From Ramazzottius varieornatus (Eukaryota; Tardigrada; Eutardigrada; Parachela; Ramazzottiidae), in contig BDGG01000006.1 of assembly GCA_001949185.1 (NCBI GenBank), positions 416,827 to 480,826 of the forward strand: a DNA stretch of 64,000 nt. Reading direction: 5' to 3'. A model generated the notes under the pieces. It worked only from the letters and a program-made list of their open reading frames with translations, did not search any database and was not told where the DNA came from. A program made the translations under genes and the position numbers. Positions 43,889 to 53,964 of the stretch are shown here, in pieces. Position 1 is the first letter of the stretch; every line of letters begins with the position of its first letter.

Positions 43889-44620
43889 CAGCCTGAGGGG
43901 GCCAAGTGACTACCACTTGTATAAAGCGCTTTGAAAATTCGTTTTATGTCTTCTTCCCCCAGTCTGTCCCACTTTTCATACAGCTTGTCAAGCAGTTTCC
44001 AATGAGATGCGGCACATTCACGTCGGCTGAGGTATAGTATGGAAAAGCTGGCCAGTGTGACTACCGGTGGGGAAGTCCTCTCTTCCTCACCGAAATGTCA
44101 TTTCTAAAATTCTCCGTTCCAAAACCAAACTCTAGTTCGATCTCAGCGTATGTAGAGCTTTCCAGACTGTCATCAGAAATAAAAAAATATCACAGAAACA
44201 CCAGGCTGAATTGACAAATGAATTAACACTGTCGAACTTAACCAGTTTGCCGGGAAAACTGCTTTTGCGGTAAAAATCATAGCTCTTGTCCTGAGCGGTA
44301 AATCAATGGTGTCGAACACTCCTCCTGTAGCCTATTGCTGTTCTAGTTATATCAAACAAACTTACCGCAGGACCTCAACGCAAAAGATAAATTTTGGAAG
44401 ACGGCCCTGGAAGCTGCAAAAGGCGATGGATTTTTCTCTGTGGACGTTCACTGGTTTTCTGTCAATTTTGAGTTCCTCTGATCAGATTCCTGGCCTGTAA
44501 ATTTTCAAGAGGTAGTAAAGAGGACGTTGAACCAAGCAAAATTAGTTTTGAAGTCCGGCAACAACCCGGTCAAGATCGCCCTAATTATATAGGTGGTAGT
44601 CACTTGGACCCCTCCGGCTG
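43889..44620. mobile_element. 732-bp TA-flanked inverted-repeat element in Ly6-like copy B intron 2
   Basis: About 35 bp ends CAGCCTGAGGGGGCCAAGTG (left) and CACTTGGACCCCTCCGGCTG (right), flanked by TA at 43887-43888 and 44621-44622. No transposase ORF inside; non-autonomous Tc1/mariner-type element. Confidence 0.8.
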
Positions 44621-45916
44621 TATACTCGGTGGTAAACAATCTCGAATGAAATCGTTTACCCGCCGCTTTTCATTCCAGACTACCAACGCGCGGGCCAAGC
44701 AGACCGTCTAAATTTAGTTCTGATTGCTGTTGGTGGCCTCGGTGCTACAGCCCGCACATTGCAGCGCGTTCCACCAAACTAGTCAAAACTGAAATCAGGT
44801 TGTATGAGGGGGCGCGCGCAGTCATTTCCAACGGGGAACAGCTGATCGACACGCGGTCGTTTCGGTTGCCTTCGTTCCAACAGCACGTCAAGAGAAAGGC
44901 CATGGCGTCTGCCTGTTTTCCATTTTCTAATGGCAATCAGCCAATGAGCTCCGGCCACTCAACGTCGAGCTGCCCCTTAGGTCTCAGACCCAAACTACCC
45001 CATTTACAGCGCCTCTTGGCAGTGACCGGTGAGATTTTCTTGCCTATCGTACAGTATACTGGTTGAGCTATGTAGTATTTTTAAATCGTGCCGCGAACTT
45101 TCTGCTTTTCAGTCGTCGGCGCGTATCGGGACTGTATAAATTTCGCTGTTGCTTGAGTTGGCCCCGCTATTCTTAAGGCAGCGCGCGCTCCTGGAGGAAC
45201 AACCGCCTGCCCAGCGAGTCTAGCTTCGATGTGCATGTGCACTACTGGGAACAACTGCATCAACGCAACCCTTGCAGGAAGTAATCCAGCCGCACTACCG
45301 TCCGTCGGCCCTGTCAATCCGGGTGCTGTTGATTCACAAGCCGCAGATAGTCAAGCTGATGTTGCCGCCAACAGCCTCTCGACTGCCCCACCAAGTGGAT
45401 CAAACACGGCAGAGCAGTGCACCAGCATGATCGTGACAATCGTCGGTGTTTGTTTCGTCTCATTACTCCTTTTAATGCAGCTCCACATTTGACGAGTGCG
45501 TTGCAGTTCTTTAACTTTGCAAACTGTGTACTTTCATGTACTACTGTCCACGAACTTCCCTCTGACGCTTTCGGCATTCGCTGTCAATAATGTTATATAC
45601 TAAGCACATTAAGTTGCCAGTCCCCGTTCACGTTCCCACTGTAGCTAAGGCTTGCTCCGCCCCTTTTGTGACGTGTAACTACAATTTGCTTCCCGGAGCT
45701 CCCCTTATTTTCCGAAAATAAGGGGAGTCGGCATTCCGGTTAGATAGCATTGGAAAGCATGATGGTTGCCCAACTATTCAAGGTTGTGGCTCGAAAATCG
45801 ATTTTTGATTTCGCCATAAATTCATTTTATGGTGATCATTTGACGTTCCTGCTCTTTGTTGTAGTATTATTTCTTGTACAGCGTCACAGGTCTTCCTTAG
45901 GGGAAGGAAAGTGAAC

Positions 45917-46928
45917 ATGGAGGGCGAGGAAGAGTTTTCTGTCGACGCTGCATTGGGAGTGGGATCCCCAGCATCGGTGACAAGCGGAGGAGCTGCAGCC
46001 AAGTTCGCACGACTACAATGGGACGAGGACAGCCAAGTTCGCCTCCTTCGTCAGTATCGCACCACAGTGGAAGTTTTCGCAGGTACCGATACAGAGATGT
46101 GGAATGATATATTCCAGAAGCTCAGATCAGCTGGGATGAAGCTGAAGACTGCCCGTTCTGCCAGAGACAAGTCGACAGAAATGATCAAGGCGTTCAAGGC
46201 ATCGAATCGCCTTGACGAGTGGAAATCGGGAGATCCCGGGACCTTCACAGAAAAAGAGCAGCTGTTGGTTGAGCTAGTCAATCATCTCAAAGAGCATGAA
46301 GGGAAGCGTCGAAAGAAGCAGTCTGTCAAGAAGGTGCTGGAAGATGAGAAGCAGTCGCGCAAAGACAAGAAGATGATGGACGCGACCACCTTCAGCAAGC
46401 GCAAACGTCGCTTCAATGGAGCTCGTGAGCTGACTCCTGATCCTCTGGACGGTAAGTTTTTCGAGTTTCAGGTAAGATCGCGCTGCCATTACTGAGATGG
46501 GTATTCAGGTGAAATGGCGAGAGATTGCAACAGGTATCAAATCCCAGGTGCGGCACTTGACCCGGGTCAAGTGGCGTATCCTTACCCAGGTCAAGTGGCG
46601 CACATGAAATGTGTTGCTTTTAGGTGGGAAGTCGGACGAAGAAGTCACCAATACACCAGAGCGTGAACGTACTAGCTATAACCACATGATCAGGACTTTC
46701 TTGGACGGTTCTTCAGATGTGAAGATGAAGGAGCTGCAGCTCAAGCAGGAACAGCTGGAAGTGGAGCGTGGCCGTGAGTCTTGTCTGGCCGAAGAAAACA
46801 AAATGATGAACGATCTGGAACTCAAGCGAATGGAAGTTGACAAGCAGAAGGACGAATCTAACCGTAAGCGAGATGAACTGATGGCTGCTGTCATGATGGA
46901 AGGGTTGAAAGGTCTGAAGAAAGATTGA
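45917..46928 (+). CDS. Harbinger Myb/SANT-like partner protein
   Basis: Exons 45917-46451 and 46624-46928 join in phase to 279 residues; the ATG at 45917 (MEGEEEFSVDAAL) is chosen over an in-frame GTG six bases upstream. Residues about 35-105 form a Myb/SANT-MADF-like trihelix: WDEDSQVRLLRQYRTTVEVF, MWNDIFQKLRSAGMKL, ARSARDKSTEMIKAFKASNR. The basic EGKRRKKQSVKK follows. The C-terminus is a long charged coiled coil (MKELQLKQEQLEVERGRE ... LELKRMEVDKQKDE). In Harbinger elements this protein escorts the transposase to the nucleus and to the subterminal repeats. The ORF is intact. Its intron contains three direct GTCAAGTGGCG(C/T)A repeats of the intron-dwelling family. Confidence 0.88.
46520..46612. 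repeat. GTGGCGCAC-family repeats inside the Myb-like gene intron
   Basis: Three spaced boxes (GGTGCGGCACTTG, GGTCAAGTGGCGTA, GGTCAAGTGGCGCAC) within the 172-bp intron. Degraded relative to the copies at 6085, 8890 and 33418. Confidence 0.6.
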
Positions 46929-47411
46929 GCATCGCTTCGAGATAAGCTCTACAGGTGAATTTATACCTGCGTACTTTCCTACCTTTACCAAACGTCCTGA
47001 CATTCCTTGCCTTATAGTGAAGTCAATAATCAAGGTACTCTCGCTTCTTACTTATTTGGTAAGGCTGTTTTTGATCAGAATTGTGTTAAACCAGATTCTA
47101 TGCAAAAAACGTTTCGCGGTGCGTGGCATAAATAACAGCATAACGAATCGGAAATGCGCCACTTTTGCGGGAACCGGAAACCGGTTGGGCAACTTCGCCG
47201 GCCTGTAGTTGGGTAACTCCGTCGGTATTTACTTAGGCAACTCTACCGGCACGTTTCGCGGTTTCGACCACTTCCAGCACACAATATAAGGATAGAACGA
47301 TACTAGGCCGCGCGAGTTTAGACGGGTACTAGGATTCGCGAGACGTGTCATGTAGCCCACTATTGGATGAAGCCAGAACTTCTTTCGGTTTGCGAGATAT
47401 GTCTTTTGATT

Positions 47412-48603
47412 TTAATATTGCTGGTTTTTCAAGTACTGCTCCAGAGACGGAGGCGCTACACCGAAGAAATCCGACACCTTGCCTGCATGACCGAGACAGA
47501 CTCTACAGTTAGTCAAAAGTGTACCAATGGTGTATAAAGTTCCGACTGGCTGCCACAGTATTTTCAAATTCTTAGAATAATCCAGAAAGGCGAACTGCTG
47601 AATGACTTCCCCGAAACCCCATTCTACAGCAATGCGTACTCCTGCCATGGCCTTGTTAAAGTCTGTTTCTTCCTCGGACAGCTCTGCAGCGCCTGCGCGA
47701 AACGGAGCTTCTAGATATTCGAAGATGAGATATGCAGGATTTCCATAAAGACGGTAAACTGCCCCGACTTCAGCCATCTTGTTCTTGAGAAGGTCCAGCA
47801 GTCCGCTTTCAGCCAGCATCCCTGAAACATAATTTTTTCAAATTGGCAAACAAGCTGGACAAGATCGTTTTCCCAAGCGGCGCACGCTTTAAGCTAGTAG
47901 CACTGACGACCTGCGCCACTTGGGCTAAACATAACATGAGCCAGCTACCTGAATCATGGCGTCTGCCAGGCCACGGCCCGTCCAGGTTAACAACCAATCC
48001 ATTAGGCGCCATCACGGACTGGAACTTCAAGCCATGCAGACGGTAGTGGCCACTGTAGATGGTTTTCTAATCGACTTTCGGTCGGCAACAGGGACGAAAA
48101 GTTCCGTCGATAAAACCCCACACAGCGCGAAGTGGTGCGCCCTTTCGTCGTACTGCTTTACAGAAGAGAGAGATGTCTGCTGCTTTGAGCCAAAACAAAT
48201 CTAGGGATGTGAGAAGATGCCTGAACTTCGATTCCACGTGACCTACAATCCAGCTGAAAGCCATTGATAACTCCGGTTTGCTTCGCCGATAAATTAGCTT
48301 GAGGGTGGTGTATCGGCTGGGATAGGCAAGTCGTCCAAGGAGAATACAAAGGATCTCAACTCCATCAAACAGTGATTTGTTCTCCAGACTAACAGCATCA
48401 GGTATGCCGAAACCTTCTTTCAAGCGAGGGATGTTTTCTCGTGTGAAGTGAAACCATTCCCATATATCCGAATTATCTATCGCGTTTAAGTCAAACGGTA
48501 TCCTCAGTGGCCTCTCCACCTTCGGTAGGGACAGCATCAGAACAGTTTCCTCATAAGACAAAGCTTTGGACATCAGAAGCACACAAGTTGTTTTTCTGTC
48601 CAT
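47412..48603 (-). pseudogene. Harbinger DDE transposase, one nonsense codon
   Basis: Exons 48603-47949 and 47821-47412, in phase (354 codons including the lesion). First catalytic Asp in WGFIDGTFRPCC, second in GPWPGRRHDSG, and the Glu in GVRIAVEWGFGEV; FNKAMAGVR and LTNCRVCLGH are also typical of DDE_Tnp_4 proteins. An in-frame TAG at 48067-48069 falls between CCRPKVD and KTIYSGHYRLHGLKF, where family members usually carry a glutamine just before the conserved 'YSGH..HG.KFQ' block. Everything before and after the stop is open, so the inactivation looks recent. The intron splits the HDSG motif and is made almost entirely of a GTGGCGCAC-core element. Confidence 0.88.
47838..47940. mobile_element. 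GTGGCGCAC-core element forming most of the transposase intron
   Basis: Left arm CAAACAAGCTGGACAAGATC, then CCCAAGCGGCGCAC; right arm TGCGCCACTTGGGC. It fills roughly 100 of the 127 bp between exons 47821 and 47949. Arms match the element ends in slo introns. Confidence 0.75.
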
Positions 48604-48854
48604 GGTTCAAGCGTATCCGCGAAGGAAAATAAGCTTCGGAGAAGAAGAAAATATCGGAAGCAAACTCAATTTGCTTGTTCAGCCTAGCTGCAGGAAAGTT
48701 TAGCGTGCGTGATAACTTAACCTACAACGAAATCTTCACATACGATTCCGGTTCCGCTTGTTAGCTACAGTCGGAGAGTGAACGGGGACTGGCAACTTAA
48801 TGTGCTTACTGTCTTTTGTCCCTTTCCGCTGTCCATTGTTAGCCGCATTGTGTA

Positions 48855-49274
48855 CTATTGCGGGCAGAAGGTTGATAACATGACCAATCAAAGTATCAAA
48901 GTTGGCTGACGTCGAAACATGGCGGGCAATCAAAAGGCTTGATTGATTGCCATTTCCGGTGCAATCAGCTGTTTGGCTTGCAGCCCGTGTTCCTGTCTTA
49001 CGGAAGTTACGGGCTTCTTCCGGCCTTTCTCTCTGACATACTAGCCTGAGAAACAATTGCACAGGTGTGTCAAGGGACTACAGAGTGTAGCAGAGGAGAC
49101 GGCCGGAAGAAACCCGTAAGACCCGTACCGTAAGACAAACGAACACCTGCTGCAAGCAAATAGCTGATTGCACCCGAAATGCCAATCAAGTCTTTTGATT
49201 GGCCCGCCCTGTGTTGAAGTCAGCTGACTTTGATCGTTTGATTGCTTATGATCTGAGCATTTTGACCGCAATAG
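48855..49274. mobile_element. 420-bp TA-flanked foldback element
   Basis: Two arms of about 185 bp are imperfect reverse complements (left end CTATTGCGGGCAGAAGG; right end TTTTGACCGCAATAG) with a short spacer near 49040-49060. TA borders both ends. Shared inner motifs: GCGGGCAATCAAAAG, GTGCAATCAGCT, CTTCTTCCGGCC. It starts 45 bp past the Harbinger target duplication. Confidence 0.8.
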
Positions 49275-51200
49275 TACACGTCAGATGGTCAATCTTGCAA
49301 GACACTGAATTTCACGCTGGCTGCGCTTATCCAGCTGGCCAATTGGAGCGAGAATGAAAATTTGGCAAGTCATGATGGTCAAATAAATTACGTCAGTATG
49401 GAATACAGATAATAAACACCTTACTTGACGTCATGCGTCAATTTTCTCGTTTGGTGTACCATACCGACCACTGACGTGGTGCTGTAGCCCGTTTTTTTCC
49501 CAGAACCGAGCCAGGATCCTCTTATAAGCACACAAACATCCCTTCCAGCACTTGACAAAAAGGTTAAAATGTCTGGATTAGATCTAAGCTGAATAAACAC
49601 ATGGGGAAAACGTGCCTTAAAGCTTTGTAGCCGCCGGAGAGGATAACTGACACTGCTATGAGAAAAGGGTCGTTGTGCAAAAGTCGTATTTGCAATTGCG
49701 ACCAGGTAGTTATGTGGCATCCATTCATTTTTTCTGACTAGTGCGTGCCGATCCATCTCGAGGATCTAGGCACGCTTTGACATATTAGACTTCCGGCCAT
49801 AAAGCAGCCCGCCATTACTTTCGTCATATTTTGGATGAAAGCATTCTGACGTTACAGTGGCCTCTTACAGCGTGAGGATACGCCCGCAGCTGTTCAGACG
49901 CAAAATCCCCATGTCTCAGCTGGTAACCACCCTCAGAATTTTCCAGAAAATCTTCCCAGAAGGGCGAACATCATTTTGAGACTTCGAGCCACGGCGGGGT
50001 ACGGCGAACTTACCACACGATGCCCCTCCATATTCCCAACAACTTCATGCCAAAAATAGGCCATTTAGGAATGAAAACCTTTGTATAATGATACGACCGC
50101 CAATACCCACATGTAGCGGAACAAACGGGAAGATGTCCCTCACTTCATATTTGCTGCTGATGAGTTCTTCATCCGTTTCGCCTGACTGACAGACACTGCA
50201 GTGGTATCGCGTCTCTCCTGTGGCGAATAAGCCACCATCGTTGTTCTATATGAAGGGGAAAGCCGTCGTCGTTTTAGCGGACACTCCTCCTCGCGTGGCG
50301 CAGACTTTCCTGGCGGCTGCTTTTTGTCAGTAGGCTGGTGTCTACAGTATACCGGCGGTATTGGCACAAGCTTTAAGCGTAGAGTGTCAGCAGATCGTCT
50401 CACAATCGTTTGTGTGGCGCACACAACTCGGATGACATTGCAATCAGGATACTGCAGCTAAGACCACGCTGTGGGTTCAACAAGAACGACCTGCATCGAG
50501 GATAGTGCCTTCGCACAGTTACCGTCGCTCCCGGGACGACCATGGATATTGTACGTTGTGACATCTACCACAGCGATGCTGCACTGGAGGTAACGCCAGA
50601 AGGTACGCGAATCAGTCAAAACGGCCATTTCAACTTACGAAATTTTAGCCCAGTTGACTGCTCCAGCGCGCGATCAGGATTCGCAGCAACTCCAGCTGCC
50701 TCGTATGCTGCGTTTGTCATACCGAACGCCTAATATGCCCAGTGCGAGGTGGCAGTAGTGCAGCAACTAATTCGGTTTAGTGCTGGTCCCGTGCACGTGA
50801 CGCCACCTTGCCCTTCACCGTGTGGCCATACAGCAAGAAGTCCGTCTTCGGTAGTTTTTCACCTGAAGCCGCGCCCTTTCTGAATTTGGGGCACAATGAG
50901 ACGCATATTGCCCCGGTGAGCGAAGCCCTTGTTTTCTTACAGTAACCGCCTTATGTATGGAGGCCAGTACGAGAAGGCCGGCATGGAGTTACAGTATCCA
51001 GTGACGATTTTCCGGTATGGAATTATCAGGCATAATAGGCTCAAACAGTAGACTTTGCTGTTTAAGTCACAACAATCCACAGTATGCCGCACAATCGGAC
51101 ATCAAAGATCGTTGATAATAAATCGTGGAGTGCATTTCGGGACGTAAATGGCATTGAGAAAACTACAGCGTAAAAACTAATGGTTGGAGGTTGAGTTTAA
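49275..51200. other. Gene-poor interval left of Ly6-like copy C
   Basis: Minus ORFs at 49421-49756 and 50140-50424 (the latter basic, with CPLKRRRLSPS) have no recognisable domain and no clear splice partner. It should include the 3' flank of copy C. Confidence 0.4.
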
Positions 51201-52413
51201 TCAAAGACGTAACAGGACAGTACCAACAGTAAGCATTAGGATGATTGTACTGGTGCACATTTCTGCCGTGTTTGATCCGCTGGAATCGCCGCTCGAGCCG
51301 TGGCTGTCGGGAGAGGCAGTTTGACCACCTGCAGGTTGAGTATCAAACGCTGGAGCCGGATTTGCGTTGCCACTGGGAGTGACGGGATCGACGAGTAATG
51401 GCAATGGTTTCTGAATTCCAATGCTCCCGGTGTTGCAGTTGTCTGCGGTAGTGCAAATGCATACCGGAGATTTATCTTCAAACCAGCCTTTAGGGCAGCC
51501 GGCCGCTCCTTTAGGCTCACGGGCTTGGCTGACAAAGACAATGTCCTCTTCCGCCTCGAAACTGACGCAACCCCGAACCACTCTTTTGACTGCAGAACAA
51601 TGAAGCTTATTAAAGAAAAAGAATGCAGGCAAAGCAAGTTATTTTTTGGGGCAATTACTCAGTGTACAATAGGCAACCCGGCCAAACATGAACCCCAAGC
51701 AACACGTCATCATACGACTAAAGTTAATCCAGGTCCGAAAATTGGCCTTTGTTAACCTCCTATGTGGTGTTCTGCGAACTGTGACGTGCTGCGTGAAGTT
51801 GACGAAGCATCAAGTTTTGCACATTGTTAATTGCTCCATCACTTCGTCAATTACTCACGGGAACCGTAGTGACTGTGGATGCAACTGCCAGTCAAAACTT
51901 TGCAATAGTGGGAATTTTTATAAAACCAACGACCACATATTTTGATACTCAGCTTGGCGCCCGTTCTGTGTTGTACAGTATGCGCGTTACTTGCTGCAGG
52001 AGTAAGGCGTCTTTCCCATCGAAACTCAAGTATTCGTTCGGAAGCTCTTAACTTACGTGTCGTATTATCCGCTTGGTACCAGATGACCACTTGACAACCC
52101 AAAAAGGCGGGCGAGATCCCCGTACACTTCTTGGAGAACTTCGACGCAATCGACGGGCTGTTAGATGCACAATCTTTCTGGCTAGTTGTCGGATTGTCAA
52201 GGGAATATTCGCACTCCACGCAATTAGTCACAACTGCAAATGTCCTTCATGGTAAGCACTTCATTGAAGGCAGAATATGGTTACGCACGTACCTGCCGCA
52301 ACTTTCCTGTTCGAACAGTACAGCAATACAACGCAAAGTATGCAGGCAGACTTGACACTGAATTCTCGAGTCCACCACACAGCTCTCAGTACCATCATCG
52401 GTGAGTACAACAT
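51201..52413 (-). CDS. Ly6/uPAR-like GPI-anchored protein, copy C, intact
   Basis: Exons 52413-52293 (121 bp), 52233-52057 and 51589-51201 join in phase to 228 residues. Signal peptide MLYSPMMVLRAV... with core SACILCVVLLYCS. Ten cysteines in Ly6/uPAR order: TNCVECEYS, KDCASN, SKKCTGIS, LGCQVVIWY, RGCVSF, AGCPKGW, VCICTTADNCNTG. Then a Ser/Thr/Pro/Gly-rich stalk, SSGSNTAEMC and a hydrophobic end STIILMLTVGTVLLRL without a basic tail, as in a GPI attachment signal. Expected on the outer cell surface as a three-finger domain; ligand unknown. Exon 1 length and both intron phases (1, 1) are identical to copies B and D. Confidence 0.85.
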
Positions 52414-52559
52414 TTCAGACGTTTGTAAAACGTTTCAAAAACGTAAGTCAGATCTGGGCGGAGGTACTAGCCAATACACTTCGTTTCCATAGAAAAGTAT
52501 TCATTTTAATCTCAGCTCCTAAAAAGCATCACCAGCTTCAGAGCGGTAGGGTTGAGACC

Positions 52560-52700
52560 AGTGCTTGCCGTGTCTCGTTGCAATACAAACGTCGCATACT
52601 TTGTGTTGTATTGCTGTACTGTTCGAACAGGAAAGTTGCGGCATTGTCTTTGTCAGCCAAGCCCGTGAGCCTAAAGGAGCGGCCGGCTGCCCTAAAGGAA
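52560..52700 (+). pseudogene. Chimeric Ly6-like fragment: exon 1 end fused to exon 3 middle
   Basis: 52592-52642 repeats the end of copy C exon 1 (LCCIAVLFEQ in one frame; YCSNRKVAA in the coding frame). At 52643 it passes directly into bases found in the middle of copy C exon 3 (coding IVFVSQAREPKGAAGCPKG), with no intron, exon 2 or exon 3 start. The orientation is opposite to copy C. The junction is not at a splice site, so it is a deletion product rather than a retrocopy. The exon 3 part appears nearly identical to copy C. Confidence 0.75.
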
Positions 52701-52807
52701 AAGGAACCAGATTGGCTTGGTATTACTCCAGATCATTCCAACTATTTTGGACGGAGTCAACCTTAGTTGTAGTGATACTGTATCTTGCTGTGATACGAGC
52801 CTGTAGA

Positions 52808-53896
52808 ATGTCGTACTCCGGAAAGAAAGTAATGACACGTACGGGATGGACTGGAGGATACAGCGATACATTTTCCTGGTTGCTTTTGGTTGCATTGTTG
52901 TATTACTCACAGAGGGAAGTTGCAGCAGGTACAGCTAACGTCAAGAAATCATGTGTGGTACGCGTTGACACTTTTACCAGGAGAGACTTTTGCAGGCGTC
53001 ACTGACTGCGTATTTTGCGATTTCGACTTCGCACATCCGAACAGTAGCCAGAAAGACTGCCTATACGACAACTCGTCGGCTATGCAGCAGTACTCGAGAA
53101 AGTGCAAAACTGTGCCGTCTTTGGCCCTTCAGTTTGCGCACAATTATGCTTGCCGGGTGGCAATCTATTACTTAGCGGACAACGTGACAGGTAAGTTAGG
53201 AATTCGATCTTCGTCTGTACACTTTATTCGGGTTGGTAGCTTGGGTGTCAAGTTGGTGCAGTAACGATGCAAACACAGTGCATCCCAACACCCCCCCCCC
53301 CCCTATTCGACCAGTTTTGATCAATAACTGTGGCTGCACTGCTGTACGGAGAGCATAGCTTAATGGCGCACACTGGCACGACAACAAGTCGAAACGGGTG
53401 GTTAAGATGGGGGATGCTGGGTTGCATCATGATTGTTTCTGCCCTGTGCAACAAGCGTCACTGTTTGGCAGTCACGAGGGTGAGGCGGGACTGCGGTAGT
53501 GTTGACCATCTCTTTGACACCCTCTTTGTCAACGACGCGCGCGGACCTAACGGAACTGCCGGCTGCCCAATTGGCGGCACTGTGGAACACGAGAAAACCC
53601 CCGTTTGCATGTGCTCGACGGAAAACAACTGCAACAGTGTACTGATGTCGGGACAAAGGCCACTCACGAACTTTGCCGTCGAGGCGAGCACTCCGCTTCC
53701 TAGCCCGAGTAGCAGTCGCAGTGGCAATACAAATCCCGGCCCAACTGTCACCCTCCAAGCTGCAGGTGATCAAACCAGTACCACCGTCAATAACAAACCG
53801 ACCGCCGGGTCGGCTGGATCAAGCACTGCCAAATTGTCGGCTACAGCAGTCGTCACAATAATTTGTGTCAGTATGGCCTTTATTATAGGCTTTTGA
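52808..53896 (+). CDS. Ly6/uPAR-like GPI-anchored protein, copy D, intact
   Basis: Exons 52808-52928 (121 bp), 52996-53190 and 53472-53896 join in phase to 246 residues. Signal peptide MSYSGKKVMTRTGW..., core FSWLLLVALLYYS, then QREVAAG at the exon end. Ten cysteines: TDCVFCDFD, KDCLYD, SRKCKTVP, YACRVAIYY, RDCGSV, AGCPIGG, VCMCSTENNCNS. A Ser/Thr/Pro-rich stalk (STPLPSPSSSRSGNTNPGP) leads to GSSTAKLS and a hydrophobic end VVTIICVSMAFIIGF. The final CxC....NCN is the usual Ly6 ending with one residue between the paired cysteines. It converges on the receptor kinase gene, with 68 bp between the stops. Confidence 0.87.
53291..53303. repeat. Run of 13 C in Ly6-like copy D intron 2
   Basis: Homopolymer of C, the longest in the cluster; its length is likely polymorphic or error-prone. 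Confidence 0.8.
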
Positions 53897-53964
53897 CTGA
53901 GCCAGCGAAACGGCGGCTATGCACATAATTCTCTTAGTTCTGCTTTGACTGCCGATTGGGAATG

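Larger units (their letters stand above)
43109..45492 (+). pseudogene. Ly6/uPAR-like GPI-anchored gene, copy B, one in-frame TGA
   Basis: Exons 43109-43229 (121 bp), 43310-43507 and 45113-45492, all in phase. Exon 1 encodes a signal peptide (MFYSSIMLLRPMRV..., FALKLLTVLLGCS). Exon 2 has ADCVVCSTKI, NDCFSN, TTKCSSLSYL and ISCSVLFYH. Exon 3 has RDCINFAVA followed by TGA at 45154-45156, then the reading continues LKAARAPGGTTACPASLAS, MCMCTTGNNCINATLAG, GSNTAEQC and a hydrophobic tail. All ten family cysteines are present. The TGA is the only lesion seen. A later acceptor past the TGA is possible but would drop a conserved cysteine. Intron 2 is 1.6 kb, against 0.3-0.8 kb in copies A, C and D, because two TA-flanked elements lie in it. 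Confidence 0.7.
45602..48807. mobile_element. PIF/Harbinger-type DNA transposon, 3.2 kb, with Myb-like and transposase genes
   Basis: Terminal inverted repeats of about 48 bp at 45602-45650 and 48759-48807 (AAGCACATTAAGTTGCCAGT, then CCCCGTTCAC, and GTAGCTAA further in). They are flanked by ACT on both sides (45599-45601 and 48808-48810), a 3-bp target duplication as expected for PIF/Harbinger. It contains the two genes usual for the superfamily, a Myb/SANT-like partner and a DDE transposase, here facing each other. The transposase is broken by a stop, so this copy is not autonomous now. It sits inside the Ly6-like cluster, 110 bp past copy B. Confidence 0.92.

Noticed and set aside
51780-51870. 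Short GAAGTTGACGAAG / CTTCGTCAATT hairpin between Ly6-like exons of copy C
   Set aside because: Too short and imperfect to call an element, with no TA or other duplication.
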